Below are positions 18,280-26,243 of a DNA stretch of 64,000 nucleotides, piece by piece (position 1 is the stretch's first letter; each line of letters begins with the position of its first letter). Under the pieces are notes generated by a model. That model was not told the origin of the DNA and made no database searches. It saw only the letters and a list, made by a program, of their open reading frames with translations. This DNA is from Chitinophaga sp. XS-30 (GTDB lineage Bacteria; Bacteroidota; Bacteroidia; Chitinophagales; Chitinophagaceae), in contig NZ_CP043006.1 of assembly GCF_008086345.1 (NCBI RefSeq), positions 1,610,032-1,674,031 on the forward strand, in the 5' to 3' direction. The position numbers and the translations under genes are program-made.

Positions 18280-18463
18280 ATCAAAGGATTTGACCGGGAA
18301 ATTACGGGAAGAAATTATTCACAAAAAGGGCATACACCACTTTCTGCACAACTGCATATTTTTTCTGCACAAATACAAATCCTTTCCTTTCCGGATACCG
18401 GAGCTTTGTTCCCGATATCAAAAGCGCTTTTGTCCATTTTTTCATCACAAAAACTTTTATCAA

Positions 18464-19036
18464 ATGGCAAAAAATTCAGAGAACGTAGTAATGGCCGGGA
18501 CCTCCGGTAAATTGGCGGATCAGCTTGTTATCCGCCGTGAACAGAATGGCGACCTGGTTTATGCGAAGAAGCCCAGGAAAACGGAAAAGACGCCCTCCGC
18601 CAGCGTGGTAAAGCAGCGGTCCCGTTTTGGCGAAGCTGTCCATTACGCCAAGGCGGCCCTGAAAGTACCGGACATCAGGGCTGTATATGAGGCCAAATCA
18701 AGGACAAGAGACAACGAGTCCGCCTTCAATGTTGCCGTAGGAGACTTCTTCCATGCGCCCCGGATCAGGATGGTCAATACAGAAGGCTATACCGGCCAAC
18801 CGCAGAGCTCCATCGTCATTCGCGCGATAGATGATGTGAAAGTGGCAGCCGTGTATGTCACCATCCAGGACCCGGACGGGGCCGTGGTGGAGCAGGGCGC
18901 GGCTGTGCAGCATGAAATGGAGCTGGACTGGACGTACACGGCTACCGCCACGCTGGCAACCCTGGAGGGCAGTATCCTTACCATCAAGGTGAGTGATCTG
19001 CCGGGTAACCAGGTAACGGAGGAGCACCTCCTGTAA
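18464..19036 (+). CDS. Unknown protein with a beta-rich, Ig-like C-terminus
   Basis: 190 residues from the ATG at 18464, chosen because the frame upstream is AT-rich and lacks similarity to the rest. The N-terminal part (MAKNSENVVMAGTSGKLADQ, VIRREQNGDLVYAKKPRKTE) is followed by a Gln/Arg helix (VVKQRSRFGEAVHYAKAAL). The C-terminal half alternates strands in an Ig-like pattern (VAAVYVTIQDPDG, WTYTATATL, LTIKVSDLPGNQV). No signal peptide. I recall similar proteins across Bacteroidota without a role. It is divergent from a possibly related gene and is closed by a terminator overlapping the AraC gene end. Confidence 0.7.
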   Translation: MAKNSENVVMAGTSGKLADQLVIRREQNGDLVYAKKPRKTEKTPSASVVKQRSRFGEAVHYAKAALKVPDIRAVYEAKSRTRDNESAFNVAVGDFFHAPRIRMVNTEGYTGQPQSSIVIRAIDDVKVAAVYVTIQDPDGAVVEQGAAVQHEMELDWTYTATATLATLEGSILTIKVSDLPGNQVTEEHLL

Positions 19037-19069
19037 TCGCTGGTGGTCATAAGTATGATTTTGGTGATG

Positions 19070-19098
19070 CCGGGCGGATGTCTATCTGCCCGGTTTTT
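19070..19098 (+). terminator. Terminator inside the 3' end of the araC-type gene
   Basis: CCGGGCGGAT (19070-19079) pairs with ATCTGCCCGG (19084-19093), ten pairs including one G-T, with loop GTCT, then five T. It ends the 18464 gene and overlaps the last codons of the convergent AraC gene, whose stop is at 19082-19084. Confidence 0.75.
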
Positions 19099-20074
19099 CA
19101 TGCCGGTACTGCAACGGCGTTTGACCAACATTTTGTTTAAAAGCGCGTATAAATGCCGAGCTGTCGGTATAACCCACTTGATGCGCAATTTCATTTACGG
19201 GCATGTCAGTTTCCAGGAGCAGGATACAGGCTCCGGTAATGCGGGTCTGTATTTTCAGGCTGTTCATATTGATGCCGTATTTTAGATTGAGTCCGTCCAG
19301 GAGCTTGCGTGGATGCAGATGTACCAGTTTTGCCAGATCTTTGTGGTGGCGTATATCACCGGGATTGGCCCGCTGCAGCTGAATGGCGGCTTCCAGTGCC
19401 CGGAGATCGTCATCCGTATAGTGATAGGCAGACCGGGTATCCGTCTCCCTGCCAGCCGCCTGTACGTCTTCGATGTACAGCAGCAACAGCTCCAGCACGT
19501 GGGCATGGAGCTGCAGTTCCCGCAATGGTCTTTCGAGCCGGCAGTGCAATATCCTGTGCAGCACCTCCCTGGTGCGCGGCCCTATATGGCAGGAGGTTTG
19601 CTGCAATCCCTGCGGAAGGCCCCTGACCGCGCTGCTCCATACTTCCCGGATGAGACGGTATTTTCCTGCCAGTTCCTTGAGCATGGATGGTAACAAGGCG
19701 ACCTGCAGTACGGCATATTCCCGAGGCTCCAGGTGTGCGAAGTGCGAGCCGGGCGGTACATAGCTCAGGTGGCAATGATTTTCTGTGAAACTGGTCCTGC
19801 CCAGCCCGGCTATTGTGCCAGCCGTACCTCCCTGCATGAAATACCCGAGCGTGATCATAGGGGATGTTGACCGGACGTGTACATCAACCGGCTGCCGGAT
19901 CTTGAAAATGTGTTGCGTAAGGGAAAACTGGGGGCAGGGGACACGTTGTACCGCCACGCTGCCAAAGGTGCCCGTCAGGCAGGAAGCCTCCGCATACCGG
20001 ATAAAGTAAGGGTGATCGTAGGGCGGCATGAGGGTCTTTTCCATCGTATTTCCATCGGGAATCAGGTATTCCAT
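19082..20074 (-). CDS. AraC-family transcriptional regulator
   Basis: 330 residues. The C-terminal ~90 residues form the double helix-turn-helix of AraC/XylS (DLAKLVHLHPRKLLDGLNLK, then MPVNEIAHQVGYTDSSAFIR and AFKQNVGQTPLQYR). The N-terminal ~200 residues form a beta-rich sensor resembling the PchR-like or cupin sensors of this family (FTENHCHLSYVPPGSHF). The inducer is unknown. A 32-base perfect palindrome lies 146 bases upstream of its start and is a candidate operator. The neighbours give no clear regulon. Confidence 0.9.
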   Translation of the reverse strand: MEYLIPDGNTMEKTLMPPYDHPYFIRYAEASCLTGTFGSVAVQRVPCPQFSLTQHIFKIRQPVDVHVRSTSPMITLGYFMQGGTAGTIAGLGRTSFTENHCHLSYVPPGSHFAHLEPREYAVLQVALLPSMLKELAGKYRLIREVWSSAVRGLPQGLQQTSCHIGPRTREVLHRILHCRLERPLRELQLHAHVLELLLLYIEDVQAAGRETDTRSAYHYTDDDLRALEAAIQLQRANPGDIRHHKDLAKLVHLHPRKLLDGLNLKYGINMNSLKIQTRITGACILLLETDMPVNEIAHQVGYTDSSAFIRAFKQNVGQTPLQYRHEKPGR

Positions 20075-20219
20075 AATGACGTGGTTTTTGGTGTTGTTTC
20101 TGGTTGGCGCTAAAGTGGAGAATCGGTTGTTTGTCTTGCTGTAATGGAGGCGTTAATTTATATCAACAAGCGATAGCCGCCAAAAAGTTTGACAGTTAAA
20201 TTGTCATAATGCGTGTAAT

Positions 20220-20251
20220 TGCGTATTTCTACGCATGCGTAGAAATACGCA
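20220..20251. repeat. 32-base perfect palindrome
   Basis: The 16-base half-site TGCGTATTTCTACGCA is followed directly by its exact reverse complement with no spacer. There is no T-run on either side, so it is not an ordinary terminator. It sits between the AraC start (146 bases away) and the small minus-strand frame. It is best read as a binding site for a dimeric or tetrameric regulator, or as a cruciform-forming site. Confidence 0.85.
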
Positions 20252-20346
20252 GGGGTCAGTAAAATCAATATGTGCCGGGTCTCCACCCTGCGGCGGCCGT
20301 GAATGGTTACCCGTTCGGCGTTGGGGGATGTGTGTACCTGTTCTGA

Positions 20347-20526
20347 TCAAAGAGGCGTCGTTTGACCGGTTTCGAATGTGCAATACAATATGAAGATGCG
20401 GGTGCCGCCTTTATTGAGGGTGATGAAGGAGTAAATTTTATTGTCTTTGACAAGTACGGAAAGGAAGGTTTGCTGTTTGTACTTCACTTGGTAGATGTAT
20501 TGTTCATGGGTTTTGTTTAGCGCCAT
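20347..20526 (-). CDS. Doubtful small protein, about 59 residues
   Basis: From the ATG at 20524-20526 the frame reads MALNKTHEQYIYQVKYKQQT and continues with FLSVLVKDNKIYSFITLN and FILYCTFETG. The alternating strand pattern and the lysine, tyrosine and asparagine content look protein-like, but no family is recognised and there is no clear promoter. A second ATG lies two codons upstream. It may be a fragment of a former gene. Confidence 0.35.
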   Translation of the reverse strand: MALNKTHEQYIYQVKYKQQTFLSVLVKDNKIYSFITLNKGGTRIFILYCTFETGQTTPL

Positions 20527-20827
20527 TAACATTTATAGTGTATGCCATACCGTTAGCATTAACATTTGACGTTAGCCCTTGCTGGTAAACACTTTAGTAT
20601 TTTCGGGGGAATTGACTTTTGTTAATGTTTTGTTAGAGCGCAGCAAACCCCTGTGATAATTTAACAAACCGGTTTATTTTTCCGTTAATAATAATGAAAC
20701 TGTAACGATTTCCCGACCTATGCAAAAAAGAACCGTACAGGCACCAACCGCTGTTTTCTTTTTCTTCATGCAGGCTTAGGGCAGCACATCTCACTGTTGT
20801 TACCCCAAACAAATACAGGCATATCTC

Positions 20828-20858
20828 TTTAGATATGTGTACAAGGAGGCTAACTTTG
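20828..20858 (+). promoter_or_regulatory. Promoter of the first ECF sigma gene
   Basis: The -7 box TAACTTTG (20851-20858) matches TAnnTTTG exactly. TTT at 20828-20830 sits 20 bases upstream as a weak -33 element. The predicted start of RNA near 20865 lies downstream of the ATG at 20860, which argues that the sigma protein begins at the next ATG, 20893. Confidence 0.6.
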
Positions 20859-20892
20859 TATGATTGATAGTGTACCGACTAACCGTTTTGCG

Positions 20893-21459
20893 ATGAATGT
20901 TCGAGGCGAACCGGAGGATCACTTGCTGCTTGAGCGGATGAAGCAGGGTGATACTGCGGCGTTTGCTTTGCTGTATGACCGTTACTGGCCGGCACTTTGG
21001 CGGTACGCGGTAAATGCCATGCGGGATGCGGATGACGCGCAGGATGTGGTGCAGGATATTTTCACCACGCTGTGGGATAAACGGGATACTCTTCAACTGC
21101 ATACTTCTCTTAAAGCTTATCTATATCGTGCAACACTGAACCGCATCATCAACCTGCGGAACCGCACCAAATACGCCGAGGAATACATCGCTACTTTTAA
21201 GGACGCCTTTGCATCCGGTGACTATACTACAGACCATGCCGTACTTGTGAATGAATTGATGGAGCGTTTTGAGCACGGGCTGGAAGCCATGCCCTCAAAA
21301 ATGCGTACCATCTTCGAGCACAGCCGCATGGAGTATAAGTCGCATGCCGAGATCAGCGAAGAGCTGGGCGTGAGCCGGGAGAATGTAAAACGGCAAATCA
21401 AGAACGCCCTTATCATACTGAAAAAGAGAATGTTGACCCTTGTGTTATGCCTGTATTAA
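20893..21459 (+). CDS. ECF-type RNA polymerase sigma factor (SusCD-linked)
   Basis: 188 residues from the ATG at 20893; an earlier ATG at 20860 overlaps the promoter -7 box. Region 2 is clear (DADDAQDVVQDIFTTLWDKR), followed by region 4 with the helix-turn-helix SHAEISEELGVSRENVKRQI. It belongs to the Bacteroidota ECF group that works with FecR-like anti-sigma proteins and TonB-dependent transducers. The order sigma, FecR, SusC, SusD predicts that substrate binding at SusC releases this sigma factor to activate the downstream operon. FecR starts 82 bases after its stop. Confidence 0.92.
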   Translation: MNVRGEPEDHLLLERMKQGDTAAFALLYDRYWPALWRYAVNAMRDADDAQDVVQDIFTTLWDKRDTLQLHTSLKAYLYRATLNRIINLRNRTKYAEEYIATFKDAFASGDYTTDHAVLVNELMERFEHGLEAMPSKMRTIFEHSRMEYKSHAEISEELGVSRENVKRQIKNALIILKKRMLTLVLCLY

Positions 21460-21541
21460 AAAATCTTTAAGTTTTTCTTACCCCGTTGGCCCCTTCATTT
21501 GTCTCAGGTTGTAAAAGAGGGAAAAACCGCAGTTACCGCAT

Positions 21542-22702
21542 ATGAATGAAGAGGAAATAATAGCACTGTTACATCGCTACGACAATGGAGCATGCACACC
21601 TGAAGAAATTGCCATCATTGAAAGCATACAGCTTCGCAGGTTCAGCAAGGAAGGCGCCGTGAGTTACGGTGAGCGCCGGGAGCAGGTAAGGCTTGCGCTG
21701 ATGGCGAACATTGAGGCAGAAGCTGCCGCCGGCCGGCGCTCGGGGATGATGCGGTTTGCGCGGATCGCTGCTGCTGCGGTGCTGGTATTAACCGTAACAA
21801 CCGGCCTTTATTTCCTGCTCAAAGATCGTCCTGAAGCAAACGAAGCGCTTGTAAGCGTTAAGCCTATTGAGGATGTGGCCCCCGGAGGCAACCGCGCTTA
21901 TCTCACCCTTGCCGATGGCAGGCAGATAGCGCTGGATAGCATAGACAATGGCACATTGGCGCAGCAGGCCGGTATGGTCATCAGTAAAACGGCTGAAGGC
22001 GAAGTTGTTTATACACCATCGAAAACGTCCCCCCATATTCCAATAACAGAAAACCCTATTTTCAACACCATAACAACTCCTAAAGGCGGCCAGTATCAGG
22101 TAGTTTTGCCTGATGGCAGTAAAGTTTGGCTTAATGCCGCATCATCCCTTACATTCCCCGCAACATTTGACGGCATGACCTCCCGGTCTGTAAATCTTAC
22201 CGGTGAAGGTTATTTCGAAGTAACGCATCAAAACAAAAAACCATTCCTTGTAAAGTCCATTACACAAACCGTCCAGGTTTTGGGAACCCATTTCAACATC
22301 AATTCCTATCAAGACGAAGAGGCCGTTAGAACCACACTTTTGGAAGGCGCTGTTCGCATTTTCTCCACTAAGCTTAATCTAAGCAAAACACTTAGCCCCG
22401 GCCAGACGGCCACACACCAAAACGAAAGGATTACGATTGAAGCAGCGGATGAAACCGCTGTCGCATGGAAAAACGGCATGTTAGAATTTAAACAGGCTGA
22501 CCTGAAAAGCATTTTGCGGCAGGTAGCCAGATGGTATGATCTGACGATCGTTTACCAGGGAGCAGCCAGTACAGAAAAATTCACCGGAGGTATCTCCAGA
22601 GAAAGTAATCTGTCAGAACTGCTTTACATCCTGGAAGGGATGGGCATCAATTTCAGGATCGAACGCCGGGAAAATGAGAATTTCCTGATCGTGAAGAACT
22701 AA
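21542..22702 (+). CDS. FecR-family anti-sigma factor
   Basis: 386 residues. A cytoplasmic N-terminal domain (about 1-70) is followed by one transmembrane helix (AAAAVLVLTVTTGLYFLL), a periplasmic FecR domain with the hallmark TTPKGGQYQVVLPDGSKVW and GEGYFEVTH, and a C-terminal DUF4974 domain (DLKSILRQVARWYDLTIVYQ). It holds the ECF sigma factor at the membrane and receives the signal from the STN domain of SusC. The base composition becomes more AT-rich in its second half, where the AT-rich block begins. Confidence 0.93.
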   Translation: MNEEEIIALLHRYDNGACTPEEIAIIESIQLRRFSKEGAVSYGERREQVRLALMANIEAEAAAGRRSGMMRFARIAAAAVLVLTVTTGLYFLLKDRPEANEALVSVKPIEDVAPGGNRAYLTLADGRQIALDSIDNGTLAQQAGMVISKTAEGEVVYTPSKTSPHIPITENPIFNTITTPKGGQYQVVLPDGSKVWLNAASSLTFPATFDGMTSRSVNLTGEGYFEVTHQNKKPFLVKSITQTVQVLGTHFNINSYQDEEAVRTTLLEGAVRIFSTKLNLSKTLSPGQTATHQNERITIEAADETAVAWKNGMLEFKQADLKSILRQVARWYDLTIVYQGAASTEKFTGGISRESNLSELLYILEGMGINFRIERRENENFLIVKN

Positions 22703-22768
22703 ATAAACAATTAACCATAATCTAAACAAAGTATGAATAGAGCAGAATAGCACCTATACTATTCCCTC

Positions 22769-22809
22769 CCGGCATATAAAAGCCGGATACGTGTTCAGAC
22801 GCATCCGGC
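22769..22809 (+). other. Competing hairpins between fecR and susC
   Basis: CCGGC (22769-22773) can pair with GCCGG (22782-22786), but the same GCCGGAT (22782-22788) pairs better with ATCCGGC (22803-22809), with a further CGT/ACG inside. The two stems exclude each other, as in attenuators. No T-run follows. A tiny frame ATG..TAG of five codons (22733-22750) lies just before. Confidence 0.4.
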
Positions 22810-22822
22810 AGCGTGTTTGAGG

Positions 22823-22839
22823 AAGTTCAATATCAATTG
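22823..22839 (+). promoter_or_regulatory. 17-base element upstream of the first susC
   Basis: AAGTTCAATATCAATTG ends 38 bases before the susC ATG. The same sequence with one change (AAGTTCAATGTCAATTG) is found at 59973-59989, 30 bases before the second susC start. A shared sequence in an otherwise unrelated spacer suggests a promoter or RNA element. Confidence 0.6.
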
Positions 22840-22877
22840 ACAGAGACATTTCACTAACCAACAAACGAAGCAAAAGT

Positions 22878-25800
22878 ATGAAATTATTTACATGCTGCGC
22901 CTTTCCTTTTTCAAAGGGAAAGAGGAGGTATTTCCATTTGCCAAATGTAATACCTGATCAATCTATACCCATAAAGAAAATAATCATGAGGATTCAGCTA
23001 GTAACCTTTTTGATTTTGATCTCCTGCCTTAACGTCTTTTCCAGGGCTAATGCCCAAAAAATCAGCTTGCAGGTCAAGCAGGCTGACCTGGAGACGGTTT
23101 TCAGGGCTATAGAAAAGCAAACGGATTATCATTTTACCTATGCAGTTTCCGTTCTGGCAAAAAGCAAAGCAGTTACTGTGGAGTTGAAGAATGTAAGCGT
23201 AACTGAAGCGCTTGATCATATTTTTATGGAATTGCCTTACAGGTATGAGATACTTGGTAGGACGATATTGATTAAGGCTAAGCCGGTGGAGCAAAGTGGA
23301 CCTGAAGTTAACAAAGCCATTATCATCCGGGGAAAGGTTACCGATAAACAAAACCGGCCTTTGGAAGGAGTTAGTGTTCGTATTAAGGGAACCAGTACCG
23401 GAACGCTTACGGATAAGGATGGGAGTTACTCCGTAGAAGCGGAGCCCAATGGTGTTATTATATTCAGCTACGTGGGCTACCAGACCTTTGAGATCAGGAT
23501 CAATGGACAGACTGAGATCAATATGACAATGGTTGAGAATACCAACCAACTCGAAGAACAAGTAATCAAAGGTTACTACACCACCACCAAAGAGCTCAAC
23601 ACTGGTAGCATTTCAACTGTGAAAGCTGAAGTGCTGGCGCAACAACCCGTTGGCGACCCGCTTGGAGCGCTACAAGGCAGGGTTTCCGGCTTTTACGTTC
23701 AGCAAAGCAGCGGCGCTCCTGGCCGTGCATTCACAGTACGGCTACGTGGCCAGAACAGTCTTCGGCGGGACGCCAATGACCCGCTGTACATTATAGATGG
23801 TGTACCGTTCAACTCTGCGCCCATGAATTCTTCAAATTTCGTTCCGGGCGCCAGCGCACCAGCAAGCCCGCTGAATGATATCAATATCAATGATATTGAA
23901 AGCGTGGAGGTGCTGAAAGATGCGGACGCTACGGCCATCTACGGCAGCCGCGGCGCCAACGGCGTAATCCTCATCACCACCAAAAAGGGAACGGCAGGGA
24001 AGACAAGCTTGACTGTAAATGTGTATCGAGGTGCCGGAAAGGTAACCCGTATGATGGACCTAATGAATACGGAAGAATACCTGGCTATGCGTCGCAAGGC
24101 TTTTGCTAACGATAATCTGCAGCCTGGTGTGGTCGATTATGACCTGAACGGTACCTACGATCAAACAAAAAACACCAATTGGCAAAAAGAACTCATTGGT
24201 GGCACGGCGCACTTAACCGATATTCAAGCTTCTGTTGGCGGTGGCAGTGCCGAGACTCAATTTCGGCTGTCAGGGGGTTACCGCAGTGAAACCACCGTAT
24301 ATCCAACCGATATCCCGAGCCGAAAAGGAAGCGGGTCGTTTTCACTGTCGCACCTTTCTGAGAACAAAAAGCTGAAACTGAACTTCAGTGGCTCCTATGT
24401 CGTTAACCTAAACCGCCTGCCGACCTCCGACCTTACGCAAAGCATCTTACTGGCACCGAATTCGCCAAATGTGTACTTGCCGGACGGAAACTTGAATTGG
24501 GCCAATGGCAGTTTCCAGAATCCAATAAAAGATATAAAGCAACGCTACAAGGAACTCACAAATAATTTCATGGTAAATTCTGGTTTTAATTATGAATTGC
24601 TGCCGGGCCTGCTTGCGGGGGCAAAATTTGGGTACTCAAAAAATACCATGGAATCTTCCCGTGCTATTCCATTTATATCGTTTAACCCAACGCTTTCAAA
24701 TCCTGCTTCCAGAAGATCCAGTACAAAAGCGAATACCAATAGGAGTTTGTGGATTGTCGAGCCTCAAATCAGCTATCGAAAGGAACTCTGGGTCGGAACA
24801 CTTGATGCGTTGATAGGTACAACCTTCCAGAGCGGCATGGAAAGTAGAATTTTAAGTACCGGATCGGGTTTTTCAACCGATGCACTGATAGATAATATTG
24901 CCGCCGCAACGACCAAGGGCATTGGTGAAGATACTAGAACAGATTACCGCTTCAATTCAATATACGGCCGAATTGGCTATAACGTCAACAGTAAATACGT
25001 TCTAAATCTCACCGGAAGGCGCGATGGCAGCAGCAGGTTTGGCCCGAGAAAGAAATTCGGAAATTTTGGGGCAGTTGGCGCAGCATGGATTTTCTCAAAT
25101 GAGCGATGGGTAAATTCTTCATTTACCTGGCTGAGTTACGGAAAGCTCAGAGGTAGCTATGGCATCGCGGGAAGCGATAAACTGGATGATTACAAGTACA
25201 TGAGTACCTATTCCGGAATAACCAGCAATCTCACATACCAGGGAATAAGTGGCATCACTGCTACACAACACACCAACCCAAATTATAGCTGGGAGGCAGT
25301 TAAAAAGCTGGAACTAGCAATTGAGCTAGGCCTGCTGGATGATAAGTATCAGGTCAGCGCAAGTTGGTACAGGCACCGGACCAATAACCAACTTGTAGGC
25401 TACAGCCTACCAGATTTCACGGGATTTTCCGTTGTACAAGCAAATCTTCCTGCAACTATACAGAACCGCGGCCTGGAACTCGAGCTTAACATGACCCCAG
25501 TCGAAAAAAGGAACTTTAAATGGCAGGTGAGTACCAATGTTTCGTTCCCGAAGAATAAACTTGTTTCCTATCCCGGTATTGAAACATCTTCGTATGCAGA
25601 CACTTACGCCGTCGGTTATCCTTTATCGATGCAGTACACTTACGATTACACAGGAATTGACCCCCAAACAAAACTATACACATTCAGGGATATCAACAAG
25701 GATGGTAACATTACGCTCGATGCTGATAGAATTCCCACGTTTATTGGGCAGCGCGCTTTTGGTGGGGTGAGCAATTCCCTTTCATACCGAAACTGGAAGT

Positions 25801-26222
25801 TGAATATTATGGTATCCTTCGCAAATCAGCAAGCACTGAATTTTTACTTTAACACAATGCCTGGGGCATATCTCGCCGGGAAAAGTAATCAGCCGAGGAG
25901 TGTGCTAAATGACCCAAACTTGCAACCCTACTCACAAAGTTTCTCGGGAGAAATATTTAAGGGGAATCGATTGTTTGATCAAAGTAACGCCAAAATTGGC
26001 GATGCTTCTTACGTAAGGTTGAAAAACATTTCGCTCGCATGGAGTATTCCGAAGGCCTGGCAAAATGCAATTTCAATAAAGAATGCAAGTATTTATTTGC
26101 AATGTCAAAATCTGTTGACGATTACCAAGTACAAAGGACTTGACCCGGAAAATCCATTTTCCGGAGCGCTTTGGTTGCCTCCTCTGTCCATGACGACGCT
26201 CGGTATTTCAGTCAACTTATAA
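22878..26222 (+). CDS. SusC/RagA-family TonB-dependent outer membrane transporter with STN domain
   Basis: 1114 residues. A basic N-terminal extension of 36 residues precedes the signal peptide (MRIQLVTFLILISCLNVFS, from 22986). Next come the STN secretin-like signalling domain (KQADLETVFRAIEKQTDYHF), a carboxypeptidase-regulatory-like beta domain (RGKVTDKQNRPLEGVSVRIK), the plug (DPLYIIDGVPFNS, ESVEVLKDADATAIYGSRGA) and the beta-barrel. The STN domain means it also signals to FecR. The substrate is unknown: no glycoside hydrolase is linked; the next gene after SusD encodes a thioredoxin instead. AT-rich compared with the core genes. Confidence 0.95.
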   Translation: MKLFTCCAFPFSKGKRRYFHLPNVIPDQSIPIKKIIMRIQLVTFLILISCLNVFSRANAQKISLQVKQADLETVFRAIEKQTDYHFTYAVSVLAKSKAVTVELKNVSVTEALDHIFMELPYRYEILGRTILIKAKPVEQSGPEVNKAIIIRGKVTDKQNRPLEGVSVRIKGTSTGTLTDKDGSYSVEAEPNGVIIFSYVGYQTFEIRINGQTEINMTMVENTNQLEEQVIKGYYTTTKELNTGSISTVKAEVLAQQPVGDPLGALQGRVSGFYVQQSSGAPGRAFTVRLRGQNSLRRDANDPLYIIDGVPFNSAPMNSSNFVPGASAPASPLNDININDIESVEVLKDADATAIYGSRGANGVILITTKKGTAGKTSLTVNVYRGAGKVTRMMDLMNTEEYLAMRRKAFANDNLQPGVVDYDLNGTYDQTKNTNWQKELIGGTAHLTDIQASVGGGSAETQFRLSGGYRSETTVYPTDIPSRKGSGSFSLSHLSENKKLKLNFSGSYVVNLNRLPTSDLTQSILLAPNSPNVYLPDGNLNWANGSFQNPIKDIKQRYKELTNNFMVNSGFNYELLPGLLAGAKFGYSKNTMESSRAIPFISFNPTLSNPASRRSSTKANTNRSLWIVEPQISYRKELWVGTLDALIGTTFQSGMESRILSTGSGFSTDALIDNIAAATTKGIGEDTRTDYRFNSIYGRIGYNVNSKYVLNLTGRRDGSSRFGPRKKFGNFGAVGAAWIFSNERWVNSSFTWLSYGKLRGSYGIAGSDKLDDYKYMSTYSGITSNLTYQGISGITATQHTNPNYSWEAVKKLELAIELGLLDDKYQVSASWYRHRTNNQLVGYSLPDFTGFSVVQANLPATIQNRGLELELNMTPVEKRNFKWQVSTNVSFPKNKLVSYPGIETSSYADTYAVGYPLSMQYTYDYTGIDPQTKLYTFRDINKDGNITLDADRIPTFIGQRAFGGVSNSLSYRNWKLNIMVSFANQQALNFYFNTMPGAYLAGKSNQPRSVLNDPNLQPYSQSFSGEIFKGNRLFDQSNAKIGDASYVRLKNISLAWSIPKAWQNAISIKNASIYLQCQNLLTITKYKGLDPENPFSGALWLPPLSMTTLGISVNL

Positions 26223-26243
26223 TTCAATCCTAATCCGAATCTT

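Larger units (their letters stand above)
20075..20859. other. Regulatory intergenic region before the first ECF sigma gene
   Basis: Holds a 32-base palindrome (20220-20251), a doubtful small minus-strand gene (20347-20526), ATTAACATT written twice near 20526-20566 with the inverse form GTTAATGTT near 20620, and the sigma gene promoter at its right end. GC drops from left to right. Confidence 0.6.
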
